Shown here in pieces: positions 8,256-16,819 of a stretch of DNA of 64,000 nucleotides (positions within the stretch are counted from its first letter, which is position 1; every line of letters begins with the position of its first letter). A program made the translations under genes and the position numbers. The notes beneath the pieces were generated by a model. The model was given only the letters and a program-made list of their open reading frames with translations. It did no database searches and had not been told where the DNA came from. The DNA lies in assembly GCF_001514285.1 (NCBI RefSeq), contig NZ_KQ949024.1, positions 772,700 through 836,699 of the forward strand, read 5' to 3'. The stretch comes from Streptomyces sp. DSM 15324. Its GTDB lineage: Bacteria; Actinomycetota; Actinomycetes; Streptomycetales; Streptomycetaceae.

Positions 8256-9534
8256 CTGGGGCGGCAATGTGACCGCCCGTCCCGCGCGGGAGGTGATGCC
8301 CGCCTCCGTCGACGAGCTGGCCGCGGCCGTGCGCCGGGCGGCCGAGGACGGCCTGAAGGTGAAGGCGGTCGGTACCGGCCATTCCTTCACGTCGATCGCC
8401 GCCACCGACGGCGTATTGATCCGCCCTCAACTGTTGACCGGCATCCGCAAGATCGACCGTGACACCATGACCGTCACGGTCGAGGCCGGCACCCCGCTCA
8501 AGAGACTCAACATGGCGCTGCTGCGCGAGGGCCTCTCGCTCACCAACATGGGCGACATCATGGAGCAGACGGTCTCCGGGGCCACCAGCACGGGCACCCA
8601 CGGCACCGGCCGTGACTCCGGCTCGATCGCCGCGCAGATCAAGGGCCTGGAGCTGGTGACGGCGGACGGCTCGGTGCTCAGCTGTTCGGAGAAGGAGAAC
8701 CCGGAGGTCTTCGCGGCCGCCCGGATCGGCCTCGGCGCCCTGGGCGTCGTCACCTCGATCACCTTCGCCGTGGAGCCGGTCTTCCTCCTCACCGCGCGCG
8801 AGGAGCCGATGCCGTTCGACAAGGTCCTCGCCGACTTCGACGAGCTGTGGGCGGAGAACGAGCACTTCGAGTTCTACTGGTTCCCGCACACCGGGAACAC
8901 CAACACCAAGCGCAACAACCGCAGCGCGGGCCCGAGCCAGCCGGTAGGCCAGGTCTCGGGCTGGATCGAGGACGAGTTCCTCTCCAACGGCGTGTTCCAG
9001 GTGGCGCAGTGGGTCGGCCGGGCGGTGCCCGCGACGATCCCGACGATCGCGCAGATCTCCAGCAAGGCCCTGTCCGCGCGCACCTACACCGACGTCCCCT
9101 ACAAGGTCTTCACCTCGCCGCGCCGGGTGCGCTTCGTGGAGATGGAGTACGCCGTCCCGCGCGCGGCCGTCACCGAGGTGCTGCGCGAGCTGAAGGCGAT
9201 GGTCGAGCGCTCCGGCCTGCGGGTCAGCTTCCCTGTCGAGGTGCGCACCGCGCCGGCCGACGACATCGCGCTGTCCACCGCCTCCGGCCGCGACAGTGCG
9301 TACGTCGCCGTCCACATGGCCAAGGGGACGGCGTACCAGGGGTACTTCACGGCCGCCGAGCGGATCTTCACCGCGCACGAGGGCCGGCCGCACTGGGGCA
9401 AGGTGCACACGCGCGACGCGGAGTACTTCGCACAGGTCTATCCGCGTTTCGGGGAGTTCACGGCAGTGCGCGACCGGCTCGACCCCGGCCGCCTGTTCCA
9501 GAACGACTACCTCCGGAGGGTTCTCGGGGCGTGA
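8215..9534 (+). CDS. FAD-linked D-arabinono-1,4-lactone/alditol oxidase family
   Basis: A 439-residue VAO-type flavoprotein. The N-terminal PP-loop has VGTGHSF, where the His is the usual covalent FAD attachment site in this family. The second FAD segment has SGATSTGTHG. The C-terminal ALO domain ends HWGKVH...PGRLFQNDYLRRVL. Candidate activities are oxidation of a sugar lactone (L-gulono or D-arabinono type) or of an alditol; the sequence alone does not separate them. The start is a TTG at 8215 with GGGGAGG eight bases ahead, inside the 3' end of the MFS gene, which implies translational coupling. Confidence 0.9.
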   Translation: MSTTTSGKNGTWRNWGGNVTARPAREVMPASVDELAAAVRRAAEDGLKVKAVGTGHSFTSIAATDGVLIRPQLLTGIRKIDRDTMTVTVEAGTPLKRLNMALLREGLSLTNMGDIMEQTVSGATSTGTHGTGRDSGSIAAQIKGLELVTADGSVLSCSEKENPEVFAAARIGLGALGVVTSITFAVEPVFLLTAREEPMPFDKVLADFDELWAENEHFEFYWFPHTGNTNTKRNNRSAGPSQPVGQVSGWIEDEFLSNGVFQVAQWVGRAVPATIPTIAQISSKALSARTYTDVPYKVFTSPRRVRFVEMEYAVPRAAVTEVLRELKAMVERSGLRVSFPVEVRTAPADDIALSTASGRDSAYVAVHMAKGTAYQGYFTAAERIFTAHEGRPHWGKVHTRDAEYFAQVYPRFGEFTAVRDRLDPGRLFQNDYLRRVLGA

Positions 9535-10000
9535 CCCGATCCGCTACCGGTCCGGCGACCGGTCGCGGCCGCCGTGGCGGAAAACGCATGACGCGATCCC
9601 GATCGCTCCGATTCGGGAGATTGCGTGAAGTGTGCCACTTTCAAGATCACAGAAACCGCGTAACGGGCGGCCAAGACGCACCTCTTGCCAGAAGTTGAGC
9701 GGCGCGCCAATCCACGCACGTGGCCCAAATGGAGTACTGTTGCGAGCCTTGGGCCCGGGCCCCCTACAGGGTGTCCTGGGCCTTGCTGGACCGCCGGGAG
9801 GGGACTAGTTGCACACGGTGACGGCCTTGGTCACTTAGCGTGGCGAATAGGTAACCGTGCCATAACGGCGATCCAGGGCCCGCGCCCGACACGCCGGGCA
9901 ACTCGGCAAGGTTGTGGCAGGCTGCACCCGGGCAGGCCACACTCGACTAGCGGAAGCAGCGACGCACGTGACGTCGGCAGGCACCACCCGGGAGGTCCCC
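9535..10000. other. Intergenic region upstream of sepH
   Basis: About 465 bases with no credible ORF and lower G+C than the flanking genes. It contains a GGGCCCGGGCCC palindrome near 9753 and presumably both the end of the oxidase transcript and the sepH promoter. I could not pick out a convincing -35/-10 pair. Confidence 0.4.
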
Positions 10001-11038
10001 ATGCCCGAACTGCGTGTCGTGGCCGTCTCGAATGACGGCACACGGCTGGTGCTGAAGGCTGCGGACAGCACGGAGTACACGCTTCCGATCGATGAGCGTC
10101 TGCGCGCCGCCGTCCGTGGCGACCGTCCCCGCCTCGGCCAGATCGAGATCGAGGTGGAGAGCCATCTCCGCCCCCGAGACATCCAGGCGCGTATACGAGC
10201 CGGTGCGACCGCGGAAGAGGTCGCCCAGATGGCGGGCATCCCCGTCGACCGGGTCCGCCGATTCGAGGGGCCGGTGCTGGCGGAGCGCGCCTTCATGGCC
10301 GAGCGGGCCCGCAAGACCCCCGTCCGCAGGCCCGGCGAGAACGCCGCGGGACCCCAGCTCGGCGAGGCCGTCCAGGAGCGGCTGCTGCTGCGCGGCGCCG
10401 ACAAGGACACCGTCCAGTGGGACTCCTGGCGCCGCGACGACGGGACCTGGGAGGTCCTGCTCGTCTACTGCGTCGCGGGCGAACCGCACTCGGCGAGCTG
10501 GACCTACGACCCGCCCCGGCGGCTGGTCCAGGCCGTCGACGACGAGGCGCGCTCGCTGATCGGCGAGTCCGACGACCTCTCCTCCCCGGAGCCCAGCTTT
10601 CCGTTCGTCCCCCGTATCGCGCGGCTGCCGCGCGACCGTTCGATGGACCGTGCGCTGGAGCGCCCGAGCCTGCCCGCCCAGCCGTCCGAACCGGCCGAGG
10701 AGAGCATCGGCGAGCGCGAGCGGGACTCGCTGACCAGCCTGCTGGAGGCGGTGCCGAGCTTCCGCGGCGACATGGTCGTCCCGGAGCGCCCCGCCGAGCC
10801 CGTGGAGGAGCCGGAGGAGCAGGAGCCGGAGGCCGAGGAGCCCCCGGCGCCGGCCGCCTCCGCCGGCTCCGCGTACGCCGACGTCCTGATGCCGCGTTCG
10901 GTCGGCAGCCACCGCGACCGGCTGATCGGCGCCACCGACCGGCAGGCCGAGGCGGACGGGGTCCGTCCCGGGCGCCGGGCCGCCGTGCCCAGCTGGGACG
11001 AGATCGTGTTCGGGACGCGCCGCAAGAAACAGGAGTGA
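10001..11038 (+). CDS. sepH: Cell division regulator SepH (DUF3071)
   Basis: A 345-residue protein beginning MPELRVVAVSNDGTRLVL. The conserved N-terminal domain includes a helix-turn-helix at about 62-95 (RARIRAGATAEEVAQMAGIP type sequence) and a second conserved block to about residue 195. A long acidic, Pro/Glu-rich linker (about 250-290) follows, then a short conserved tail ending in FGTRRKKQE. In Streptomyces venezuelae, SepH binds FtsZ and promotes its assembly at sporulation septa, with the HTH needed for function. The ATG at 10001 has GGGAGG seven bases upstream. It is monocistronic, with a strong terminator after it. Confidence 0.95.
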   Translation: MPELRVVAVSNDGTRLVLKAADSTEYTLPIDERLRAAVRGDRPRLGQIEIEVESHLRPRDIQARIRAGATAEEVAQMAGIPVDRVRRFEGPVLAERAFMAERARKTPVRRPGENAAGPQLGEAVQERLLLRGADKDTVQWDSWRRDDGTWEVLLVYCVAGEPHSASWTYDPPRRLVQAVDDEARSLIGESDDLSSPEPSFPFVPRIARLPRDRSMDRALERPSLPAQPSEPAEESIGERERDSLTSLLEAVPSFRGDMVVPERPAEPVEEPEEQEPEAEEPPAPAASAGSAYADVLMPRSVGSHRDRLIGATDRQAEADGVRPGRRAAVPSWDEIVFGTRRKKQE

Positions 11039-11121
11039 CGGGACCGGGACGCCGTACGGCGACACGGTCCCGGCCTTCGCCGGTTCGGGTAATTCGGTTC
11101 GCACGACGATCCATACGTACG

Positions 11122-11152
11122 AAGGGGCCGCACCTGCTCGGTGCGGCCCCTT
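11122..11152. terminator. Bidirectional terminator
   Basis: A perfect 12-bp stem AAGGGGCCGCAC/GTGCGGCCCCTT (11122-11133 with 11141-11152) with a 7-base loop. It lies between the converging sepH and sulfurtransferase genes. A second, weaker GGGACCG/CGGTCCC pairing lies just upstream near 11040-11072. Confidence 0.88.
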
Positions 11153-11175
11153 CCTATCCCCGGATGCGAGGCAGG

Positions 11176-12027
11176 TCACTGTGGGTCGGGGCCCACCGCG
11201 ACCGGCCGGGACGGGTCCGAGGACCACTCCGACCAGGACCCCACGTACAGGTCCGCCGGGATGCCCGCCACCGCCAGCGCCAGCACCTCGTGGGCGCCGG
11301 AGACGCCCGAGCCGCAGTACACGCCCACGTCGGTGCCGTCGGACGCGCCCAGCGCCTTGAAGCGGTCGTGCAACTCCTCGGCGGGCAGAAACCGGCCGTC
11401 GGGGGCGACGTTGTCGGTGGTGGGCGCCGACACCGCGCCCGGGATGTGCCCGCCGACCCGGTCGATCGGCTCGACCTCTCCCCGGTAGCGCTCCCCCGCG
11501 CGCGCGTCGAACAGCACCCCGGAGCGTGCCCGTTCGGCGGCACCGTCCGCGTCGAGCAGGCCCGCGGCGCCCGCCACGGGCACGAAGTCGCCCTCCACGC
11601 GCGCGGGGACGTCCGTCGAGAGCTCGCCCCGCCACTGCGGCAGCCCGCCGTCGAGGACCCGCACGTCCGGGTGACCCGTCCAGCGCAGCAGCCACCAGGC
11701 GCGGGCGGCGGCCCAGCCCTGTCCCCCGTCGTACACGACGACCGGCCGGGCGGCCGACACACCCGCCCGGCGCATCGCCGCGCCGAACTCCGCCAGATCG
11801 GGCAGCGGATGGCGGCCTGCCGTGCCTGCCGCGCCCGCGAGTTCGCGGTCCAGGTCGACGTAGACCGCGCCGGGCACGTGTCCGGCCGCGTAGGCGGCCC
11901 TGCCGTCGAAGGGCGGCTCGCCGGCCGCCTTCGCCACGGTGAGCTGCCAGCGGACGTCCAGGACGACGGGCGGGTTCTCCCCCGCCAGGTCGCCGCCGAG
12001 TTCGGTTGCGGTGATGATGGCGTTCAT
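11176..12027 (-). CDS. Sulfurtransferase (two rhodanese domains)
   Basis: A 283-residue protein with two tandem rhodanese domains. The N-terminal domain (about 5-130) carries a degenerate site. The C-terminal domain has the catalytic loop C-G-S-G-V-S in VYCGSGVSGAHEVLAL. A CGSGV loop is typical of 3-mercaptopyruvate sulfurtransferases, whereas rhodaneses proper have CRxGx(R/T), so 3-mercaptopyruvate is the more likely donor. The ATG at 12027 has GAGG nine bases upstream. It diverges from the VOC gene and appears monocistronic. Confidence 0.9.
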   Translation of the reverse strand: MNAIITATELGGDLAGENPPVVLDVRWQLTVAKAAGEPPFDGRAAYAAGHVPGAVYVDLDRELAGAAGTAGRHPLPDLAEFGAAMRRAGVSAARPVVVYDGGQGWAAARAWWLLRWTGHPDVRVLDGGLPQWRGELSTDVPARVEGDFVPVAGAAGLLDADGAAERARSGVLFDARAGERYRGEVEPIDRVGGHIPGAVSAPTTDNVAPDGRFLPAEELHDRFKALGASDGTDVGVYCGSGVSGAHEVLALAVAGIPADLYVGSWSEWSSDPSRPVAVGPDPQ

Positions 12028-12247
12028 GGTCCCCATCCTCGCGCACGAGGGTGGCCCCCACGCCCCGCTCCGGCTACTCTGCTCGGCCGGACCGGGTCGA
12101 TCACGGGGTGTACGGGACCGAGCACATGCCGTACAGGCCGTCGCCCTACGGCGACCACCGCGTGTATCCCGGCGGAAACCCCCCATCAGGCATCCTCCGA
12201 AGGCGGAAGCGACACGGCCACCACGAGGGGCCGGGGAGAGAGGGACG

Positions 12248-13051
12248 ATGACCGAGGCACCCGGGTCGGCCGGCCCGAGGGGCGCAGAGCAGGCCCGGTA
12301 CGCGCCCGGTACACCCTGTTGGGTGAGACTGATGGTGCATGGGTTGACGGCCACGCAGGAGTTCTACGGCGCTCTCTTCGGCTGGGAGTTCCAGCCCGGT
12401 CCGCAGCAGCTCGGCCCCTACGTCCGGGCCCTCCTCGACGGCCGTGAGGTCGCGGGGATCGGCCAACTGCCCCCGGACCGGCATCTCCCAGTCGCCTGGA
12501 CCCCGTATCTCGCCTCCGACGACGTGGACGCGAGCGCCGAGACGGTGCGGCTGTGCGGCGGCACCATCGGGGTCGGCCCGCTGGACGCCGCGGAGGCCGG
12601 GCGGCTGGCGATCTGCTCCGATCCGTCCGGCGCCGTCTTCGGCATCTGGCAGGCGGCGGCCCATCGCGGCACCAACATCACCGGGGTCCCCGGCGCCCCC
12701 GCCTGGAACGAACTGGTGACCTTCGAGACCGCGAGCGTCACCAAGTTCTACGAGACGGTCTTCGGCTACACGCAGGAGGCGGAGGTGTCCGCCGACTTCG
12801 ACTACGTGACCCTGCACATCGGCGGGCACCCGGTCGCCGGCATCCACGGTGTGGGCAGCGCCCTGCCCCGGGACCGGGGTCCGCACTGGGTGACGTACTT
12901 CGAGGTGGCCGACGTGGACGCCTCCCTCGCACTCGTCACCGACCTTGGCGGCCACGTCCTCGGCCCGGCCCGCGACAGCGCCTACGGCCGCGTGGCCACC
13001 GTGACCGACCCGGAGGGCGCCCGCTTCGCCCTGATCGAGGGGCCTTGCTGA
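12248..13051 (+). CDS. VOC (glyoxalase/bleomycin-resistance fold) protein
   Basis: A 267-residue protein of two vicinal-oxygen-chelate modules, about 20-135 and 145-265. Each ends in the D-P-x-G-A-x-F-x-(I/L) strand (DPSGAVFGIW and DPEGARFALIEG). These folds bind metals or hydrophobic ligands. The usual His/Glu metal ligands are not all obvious, so it may bind rather than catalyse. The ATG at 12248 follows AGAGGGACG. It ends 25 bases short of the converging small gene at 13077, which I take as the left border of the accessory island. Confidence 0.87.
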   Translation: MTEAPGSAGPRGAEQARYAPGTPCWVRLMVHGLTATQEFYGALFGWEFQPGPQQLGPYVRALLDGREVAGIGQLPPDRHLPVAWTPYLASDDVDASAETVRLCGGTIGVGPLDAAEAGRLAICSDPSGAVFGIWQAAAHRGTNITGVPGAPAWNELVTFETASVTKFYETVFGYTQEAEVSADFDYVTLHIGGHPVAGIHGVGSALPRDRGPHWVTYFEVADVDASLALVTDLGGHVLGPARDSAYGRVATVTDPEGARFALIEGPC

Positions 13052-13076
13052 GGCACGGCCGGACGCGCCGCCGACT

Positions 13077-13529
13077 TCACCGGGACCGGGACCGAGAGCG
13101 ATCCAGGGCGGTGTCCGGCGCGGCGAGCTCCGTGGCGCGTTCCGTGGCGAGCTCCGTGACAAGTTCCTCGACGGCCGCCTGCCAGGCCTGTACCTGGGTG
13201 TGGCTCGGGCCCATCTCGTCGTGGTGGTACTTGCAGCCCGTGCTGAGCCCGCTCCACAGGGCGTGGGCGCGGCGGGCCAGGTCGGGGCCGGCGTAGTGGC
13301 GCAGGCAGAGGAGCTTCGCCCGCGTGGTGACCCGGCGGAGTCCGGCCTCCTCGGCGGTGAGGACCGCGTCGACGGCCGCCTCCAGGGCGATCCGCAGGGC
13401 GTAGGCGGCACCCCGGGCACGGCTGCCCGGGGTCAGCGGGCCGCCCAGGCCCGCGGTGAGGAGGCTGTCGGCGGTCGCGAGGAGTGCGGCGACGGTGGCG
13501 GTGTCGGCGCTCGTGGGCGTGGCGGGCAT
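13077..13529 (-). CDS. Small His-rich helical partner of the AAA ATPase (HEPN-like?)
   Basis: A 150-residue, apparently all-helical protein. The core (about residues 35-125) contains R-x-x-T-x-R-A-K-L-L-C-L-R-H-Y, then ALWSGLSTGCKYHHDEMGPS, then W-x-x-A-V-E-E-L. The Arg and paired His pattern in a small helical bundle is reminiscent of HEPN-type proteins, but the canonical R-x4-6-H motif is not clear, so this is only a suggestion. The ATG overlaps the ATPase stop as TGATG, so the two proteins are translationally coupled and presumably act together. The C-terminus is a short Arg/Ser tail. Confidence 0.75.
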   Translation of the reverse strand: MPATPTSADTATVAALLATADSLLTAGLGGPLTPGSRARGAAYALRIALEAAVDAVLTAEEAGLRRVTTRAKLLCLRHYAGPDLARRAHALWSGLSTGCKYHHDEMGPSHTQVQAWQAAVEELVTELATERATELAAPDTALDRSRSRSR

Positions 13530-16048
13530 CAGACGTTCCCCTCCTGCTTGCGGATCCGGTGGGCGAGGTCCTCGACCTTCCTGACGAAGGCGACCGGGTC
13601 GTGCGGGAGGAACCCGTCGGGGTGGGCGCCCCGCTGGCACTGGTGGATCAGGGTCGTGCTCTCGCCTCCGTACAGGGCGCGCAGCCGGCTCCTGACCTCG
13701 TCGTCGTGGTGGACGAGACCGTCGTCGAAGAGGGCGAAGGACGCGAGCGGGACGAGCCGGTCGGTCCGGTCGATGGCCGCCTGGAGGGCGTCGGCGCTAT
13801 GCCCGGTGCGGCTGCGGCGGAGCCAGGCCGCCTCGACGATCGCGATCGCGAGGGCCTCGCGGCACAGGGACGGCAGCACGTGCCGCAGCGCCGCGTCGGG
13901 GCAGTTGGGGGTCCTGGCGAGGGCCAAGGCGTCGCCGATGGCCTCCGAGACCGGGTCGGTCCCGTCCGTGACGTCCACCTTGGACCTCTCGCCGCGCTCC
14001 ACCTTCAGCACGGTCACGGGCAGGCCCTGGCCGCGGAAGGCGTGCGGGAGCCGGGTGTCGTGGGTGAAGACGACGACCTGCCGGTCACGGCCGAGTTCGT
14101 CGAGCACCTGGGCCAGCCCGTCGACCTTCGCCGGGTCCATGGACTGCACCGGGTCGTCGATGACGACGAACCCGAAGGGGCTGTCGGCGGTGGCGGCGCG
14201 CGGCAGGAACAGGGACAGGGCGAGCGAGTGCAGTTCGCCCTGGCTCATGACGCTCAGCGCCGGGGCCTCGGCGTCGTCGACGGTGACGTCCATGACCAGC
14301 TTGCGGACGGTCGCCTTCTCGCTGCCGTGCATCCTGACCGGCTTCAGGTCGACGCTGCTCTGCCGGCGGAGCTTCTCCCAGATCCGCTGCGTGTGCTCGG
14401 CGAAGGCGTCGAGGCGCAGGTCACGGATCTCGGTCGTCAGCTTCTTGATCCAGGTCAGCGCGGCGTTCGTCTCCGTCCTGCGCGACTTCTCGGCGGCGAC
14501 CTGCCGGGAGAGCCGCGTCCACTCGGCCAGCAGGCCGACGACCGCGCGCCAGCGTTCGTCCAGGGCCGCCAGTTCCTCGCCCGCCTTCCGCGCCACGACC
14601 TCGCACGCGTCCGCCAGCGTCACCGCGGCCCGCAGCGCGCGCTCGGCGAGTTCGGCGGGGTCGGTGATCCGCCGGCAGTCGCTCCAGGCCCGCCAGGGCT
14701 CGCCGAGCACGGCCGGGACCTCCCGCGGCGGGAGGACCAGGTCGTGCACGGCCCGCGTCGCGGTCCGCAGCCCGGCCTCGGCCTCGCGTACGGCGTCGGC
14801 CTCACGCAGCAGCGCGGCGATCTGCGCCTCCGCGCGCGAGGCCCACTCCCGGTCCAAAACCTGTTCCGTGCCGCACACCGGGCAGGCCGTGTCGTCGGCG
14901 TGGCGGTCGCTGTGGCTCAGGGCCGCCTGGAGCAGCTGGGCTCGGCTGTGCGCGTCGGCGGCCACCGTCCCCTTCAGATCCTCGACGTCGGCGAGGGCGT
15001 GCCGCAGCGCGTCGACGGCGACACCGACCCGGTCGAGCTCGGGCCCCTCCGCGGCGGCCTCCAGCCGCGCCTCCCGCAGCCGGCCCTCGTCGGCGGTGGG
15101 CACACCGGCGATCAGGGCGTCGAGCGTGGCGTAGTCGGGCCCGCCGTCCTTCTCCTCCATCTCCTCCATCGCCAGGAGGGCCTTGACCGCCCGGTCGTCG
15201 TGGCCGACGCCCTCCAGGGCCGCGAGCAGCAGCGGCTTCTTCTCCTTCTCGGCGTTCACGGCCGCGTCGAGTTCCTTCCTCGCCGCCGTCAGCCGCCGCA
15301 CGGCGGCGTTGAGGTGGTCGAGTCCGAGGATCGCGGCGATGTTGTCGTACATCTGGGCCGGCTTGCCGTTGATCAGGTTGCCGAGATCGACGTACGACAG
15401 GAACGGCCGGTAGGTGCGCGTGGCCTGCTCCCAGCCGACCTGCTCCAGCGGGACGGTGCCGTGCCCCGGCCGCCTGAGCACGGCCCGCGACTCGGCGAAG
15501 GTGTCGCCGGTCCAGGTGCGGGTGAGGGTGCTCGGCGACGGGTCGCCCTCGACGGTCAGCCTGGCCTCGACGGCGGTCTGTTCACCCCGGTGCAGGTTGC
15601 GCCAGCGGACGGCGTGGCTCGGGTGCTGACCGGCGCCGTGGGCGTTGGTGCCGGTGAACAGGGTCTCGACGGCCTCGGCGATGCTCGACTTGCCGGAGCC
15701 GTTGCGCCCGACGACGAGGGTGACACCCTGCTTCGGCCGCAGGTTCAGCCGCGCCTCACCGCCGACGCCGCGGAAGCCGGTGACGGTGATCTTCCCCAGG
15801 TAGACGGGACGGGCGGGGGCGTGGGACTCCCCCGCGCGACCCGTGCCACCCGCGCCACCGGTGCCGCCCGCGCCGCCGGTGCCGCCCGTGTCGTCTTCGG
15901 CGGCGCCGAGCGCCTCGCGGACGAGAGCCTTCGCCCCGTCGGTGAGCTTCGGGTCCTGGGCCAGGCGCGCCTCCACGAGCTGGGGCAGCGGCAGCGCGTT
16001 GTCGTGGTGCGGGTTCGGGTGCGGGTGCGTGGTGGGCGTAGCGTCCAT
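13529..16048 (-). CDS. SMC/Rad50-like AAA ATPase with zinc-hook-type CPVCG motif
   Basis: An 839-residue split ABC-type ATPase. The first 80 residues are His/Pro-rich with a Gly-Thr-Gly tandem linker (about 54-72). Then come Walker A GRNGSGKS (114-121), a helical arm region, a single CPVCG (389-393), more helix, an ABC signature MSQGE (601-605) and Walker B VVIDDPVQSMD (about 628-638). The C-terminal domain (about 690-839) resembles the small protein downstream in having LVHHDDEVRSRLR and H-Q-C repeats. It should be a DNA-end or nucleotide-sensing ATPase dimerising through zinc. No nuclease motif is visible. The start has GGGAGG, and a palindrome lies 78 bases upstream. Confidence 0.88.
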   Translation of the reverse strand: MDATPTTHPHPNPHHDNALPLPQLVEARLAQDPKLTDGAKALVREALGAAEDDTGGTGGAGGTGGAGGTGRAGESHAPARPVYLGKITVTGFRGVGGEARLNLRPKQGVTLVVGRNGSGKSSIAEAVETLFTGTNAHGAGQHPSHAVRWRNLHRGEQTAVEARLTVEGDPSPSTLTRTWTGDTFAESRAVLRRPGHGTVPLEQVGWEQATRTYRPFLSYVDLGNLINGKPAQMYDNIAAILGLDHLNAAVRRLTAARKELDAAVNAEKEKKPLLLAALEGVGHDDRAVKALLAMEEMEEKDGGPDYATLDALIAGVPTADEGRLREARLEAAAEGPELDRVGVAVDALRHALADVEDLKGTVAADAHSRAQLLQAALSHSDRHADDTACPVCGTEQVLDREWASRAEAQIAALLREADAVREAEAGLRTATRAVHDLVLPPREVPAVLGEPWRAWSDCRRITDPAELAERALRAAVTLADACEVVARKAGEELAALDERWRAVVGLLAEWTRLSRQVAAEKSRRTETNAALTWIKKLTTEIRDLRLDAFAEHTQRIWEKLRRQSSVDLKPVRMHGSEKATVRKLVMDVTVDDAEAPALSVMSQGELHSLALSLFLPRAATADSPFGFVVIDDPVQSMDPAKVDGLAQVLDELGRDRQVVVFTHDTRLPHAFRGQGLPVTVLKVERGERSKVDVTDGTDPVSEAIGDALALARTPNCPDAALRHVLPSLCREALAIAIVEAAWLRRSRTGHSADALQAAIDRTDRLVPLASFALFDDGLVHHDDEVRSRLRALYGGESTTLIHQCQRGAHPDGFLPHDPVAFVRKVEDLAHRIRKQEGNV

Positions 16049-16125
16049 GGGGTGCCTCCCGGGGTTCCGTCGCTGATGTGGTGGAACCGTAGGAGTGGGG
16101 CGGCGATGTACGACTTCTCTGACCC

Positions 16126-16141
16126 GATAACCCTGGTTATC
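16126..16141. promoter_or_regulatory. Palindrome GATAACC-N2-GGTTATC upstream of the ATPase operon
   Basis: Perfect 7-bp arms around a CT centre. It overlaps the stop codon of the upstream HATPase gene and lies 78-93 bases ahead of the ATPase start. Nearly the same sequence is found ahead of the type I restriction operon at 31173-31188. In this G+C-rich background an A/T-rich palindrome is likely to be an operator. Confidence 0.6.
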
Positions 16142-16571
16142 AAGTCAGTTGAGGTGCTTGGTTCATGTATCGCGGAGTGGCGCACTCGGCCCACACCGTC
16201 TTGCCCGGGCCGTCCGGGCGCGGGTGCCAGTCCCAGCGGGTCGCGAGATGCGATACGAGGACCAGTCCCCGGCCGGCCTCCTCCTCGCCGTGGGGGTGGT
16301 GGGCGTGACGGGGGCGGCGGGGGTGGCGTTCGGCGCGGGTGTCGGTGACCTCGACGCGTACGGTGGCGCCGTCCGGTGGGGTGTGGAGGCGGAGATGGAA
16401 GTCCCGGCCGGGGACGTGCCCGTGCCGCACGGCGTTGGCGGTGAGCTCGGCAACGATCAGCACGATCGCGTCGTGCGGGTCGGTGCCGTACGGGATGCCC
16501 CACGCGTCCAGGCGTACGGCCGCGAGATGGCGGGCGAGGCGGGCTCCGCGGGGCGTGGAGCTGAAGCGCAT
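16140..16571 (-). CDS. ATP-binding anti-sigma-type protein (HATPase_c)
   Basis: A 143-residue GHKL-fold protein of the RsbW/SpoIIAB-like group that is abundant in Streptomyces. The N box is VAELTANAVRHG (about 42-53) and the G1/G2 region is about 95-110 (EEEAGRGLVLVSHLA). It would bind ATP and either phosphorylate or sequester a partner. No sigma or anti-anti-sigma gene is adjacent. It diverges from an XRE/DUF397 pair, an arrangement repeatedly seen in Streptomyces (the abaA-like and whiJ-like clusters). The ATG at 16571 is the only in-frame start candidate, and no ribosome site is obvious. Confidence 0.83.
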   Translation of the reverse strand: MRFSSTPRGARLARHLAAVRLDAWGIPYGTDPHDAIVLIVAELTANAVRHGHVPGRDFHLRLHTPPDGATVRVEVTDTRAERHPRRPRHAHHPHGEEEAGRGLVLVSHLATRWDWHPRPDGPGKTVWAECATPRYMNQAPQLT

Positions 16572-16720
16572 CTCGAAGGTGCGGTCGCCGGGGGCGCCGG
16601 GACCGCCGGGACTGCCGGGGAAGGCGGGTTGGATGGAGTTTGTGGGTTTCGTCGTCCCGCCGACGACAGTGCCCCCGGTCGCGTAGCGTGACTACTGGTG
16701 ACGCAGCGACAGGGATCCGC

Positions 16721-16750
16721 TGTACGCGAGCTGTACGCGCGTGTACGTGC
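16721..16750. promoter_or_regulatory. Phased TGTACG repeats (candidate XRE operator)
   Basis: TGTACG occurs three times, at 16721, 16732 and 16742, i.e. 11 and 10 bases apart, which places the copies on one face of the helix. They lie in the divergent spacer 70 bases ahead of the XRE gene start. Autoregulation by the XRE protein is inferred. Confidence 0.45.
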
Positions 16751-16819
16751 TGCGCGCCGTTACGGCGTCCCGTCCGGGACGTTGGGGGCGTGGGGGCGTG
16801 GCAAAGCAAGGAGACGCGC

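Noticed and set aside
13529..16048. RecF or true Rad50 repair ATPase
   Set aside because: There is no Mre11/SbcD nuclease partner, only a single CPVCG and an unrelated coupled partner. RecF lacks a hook.
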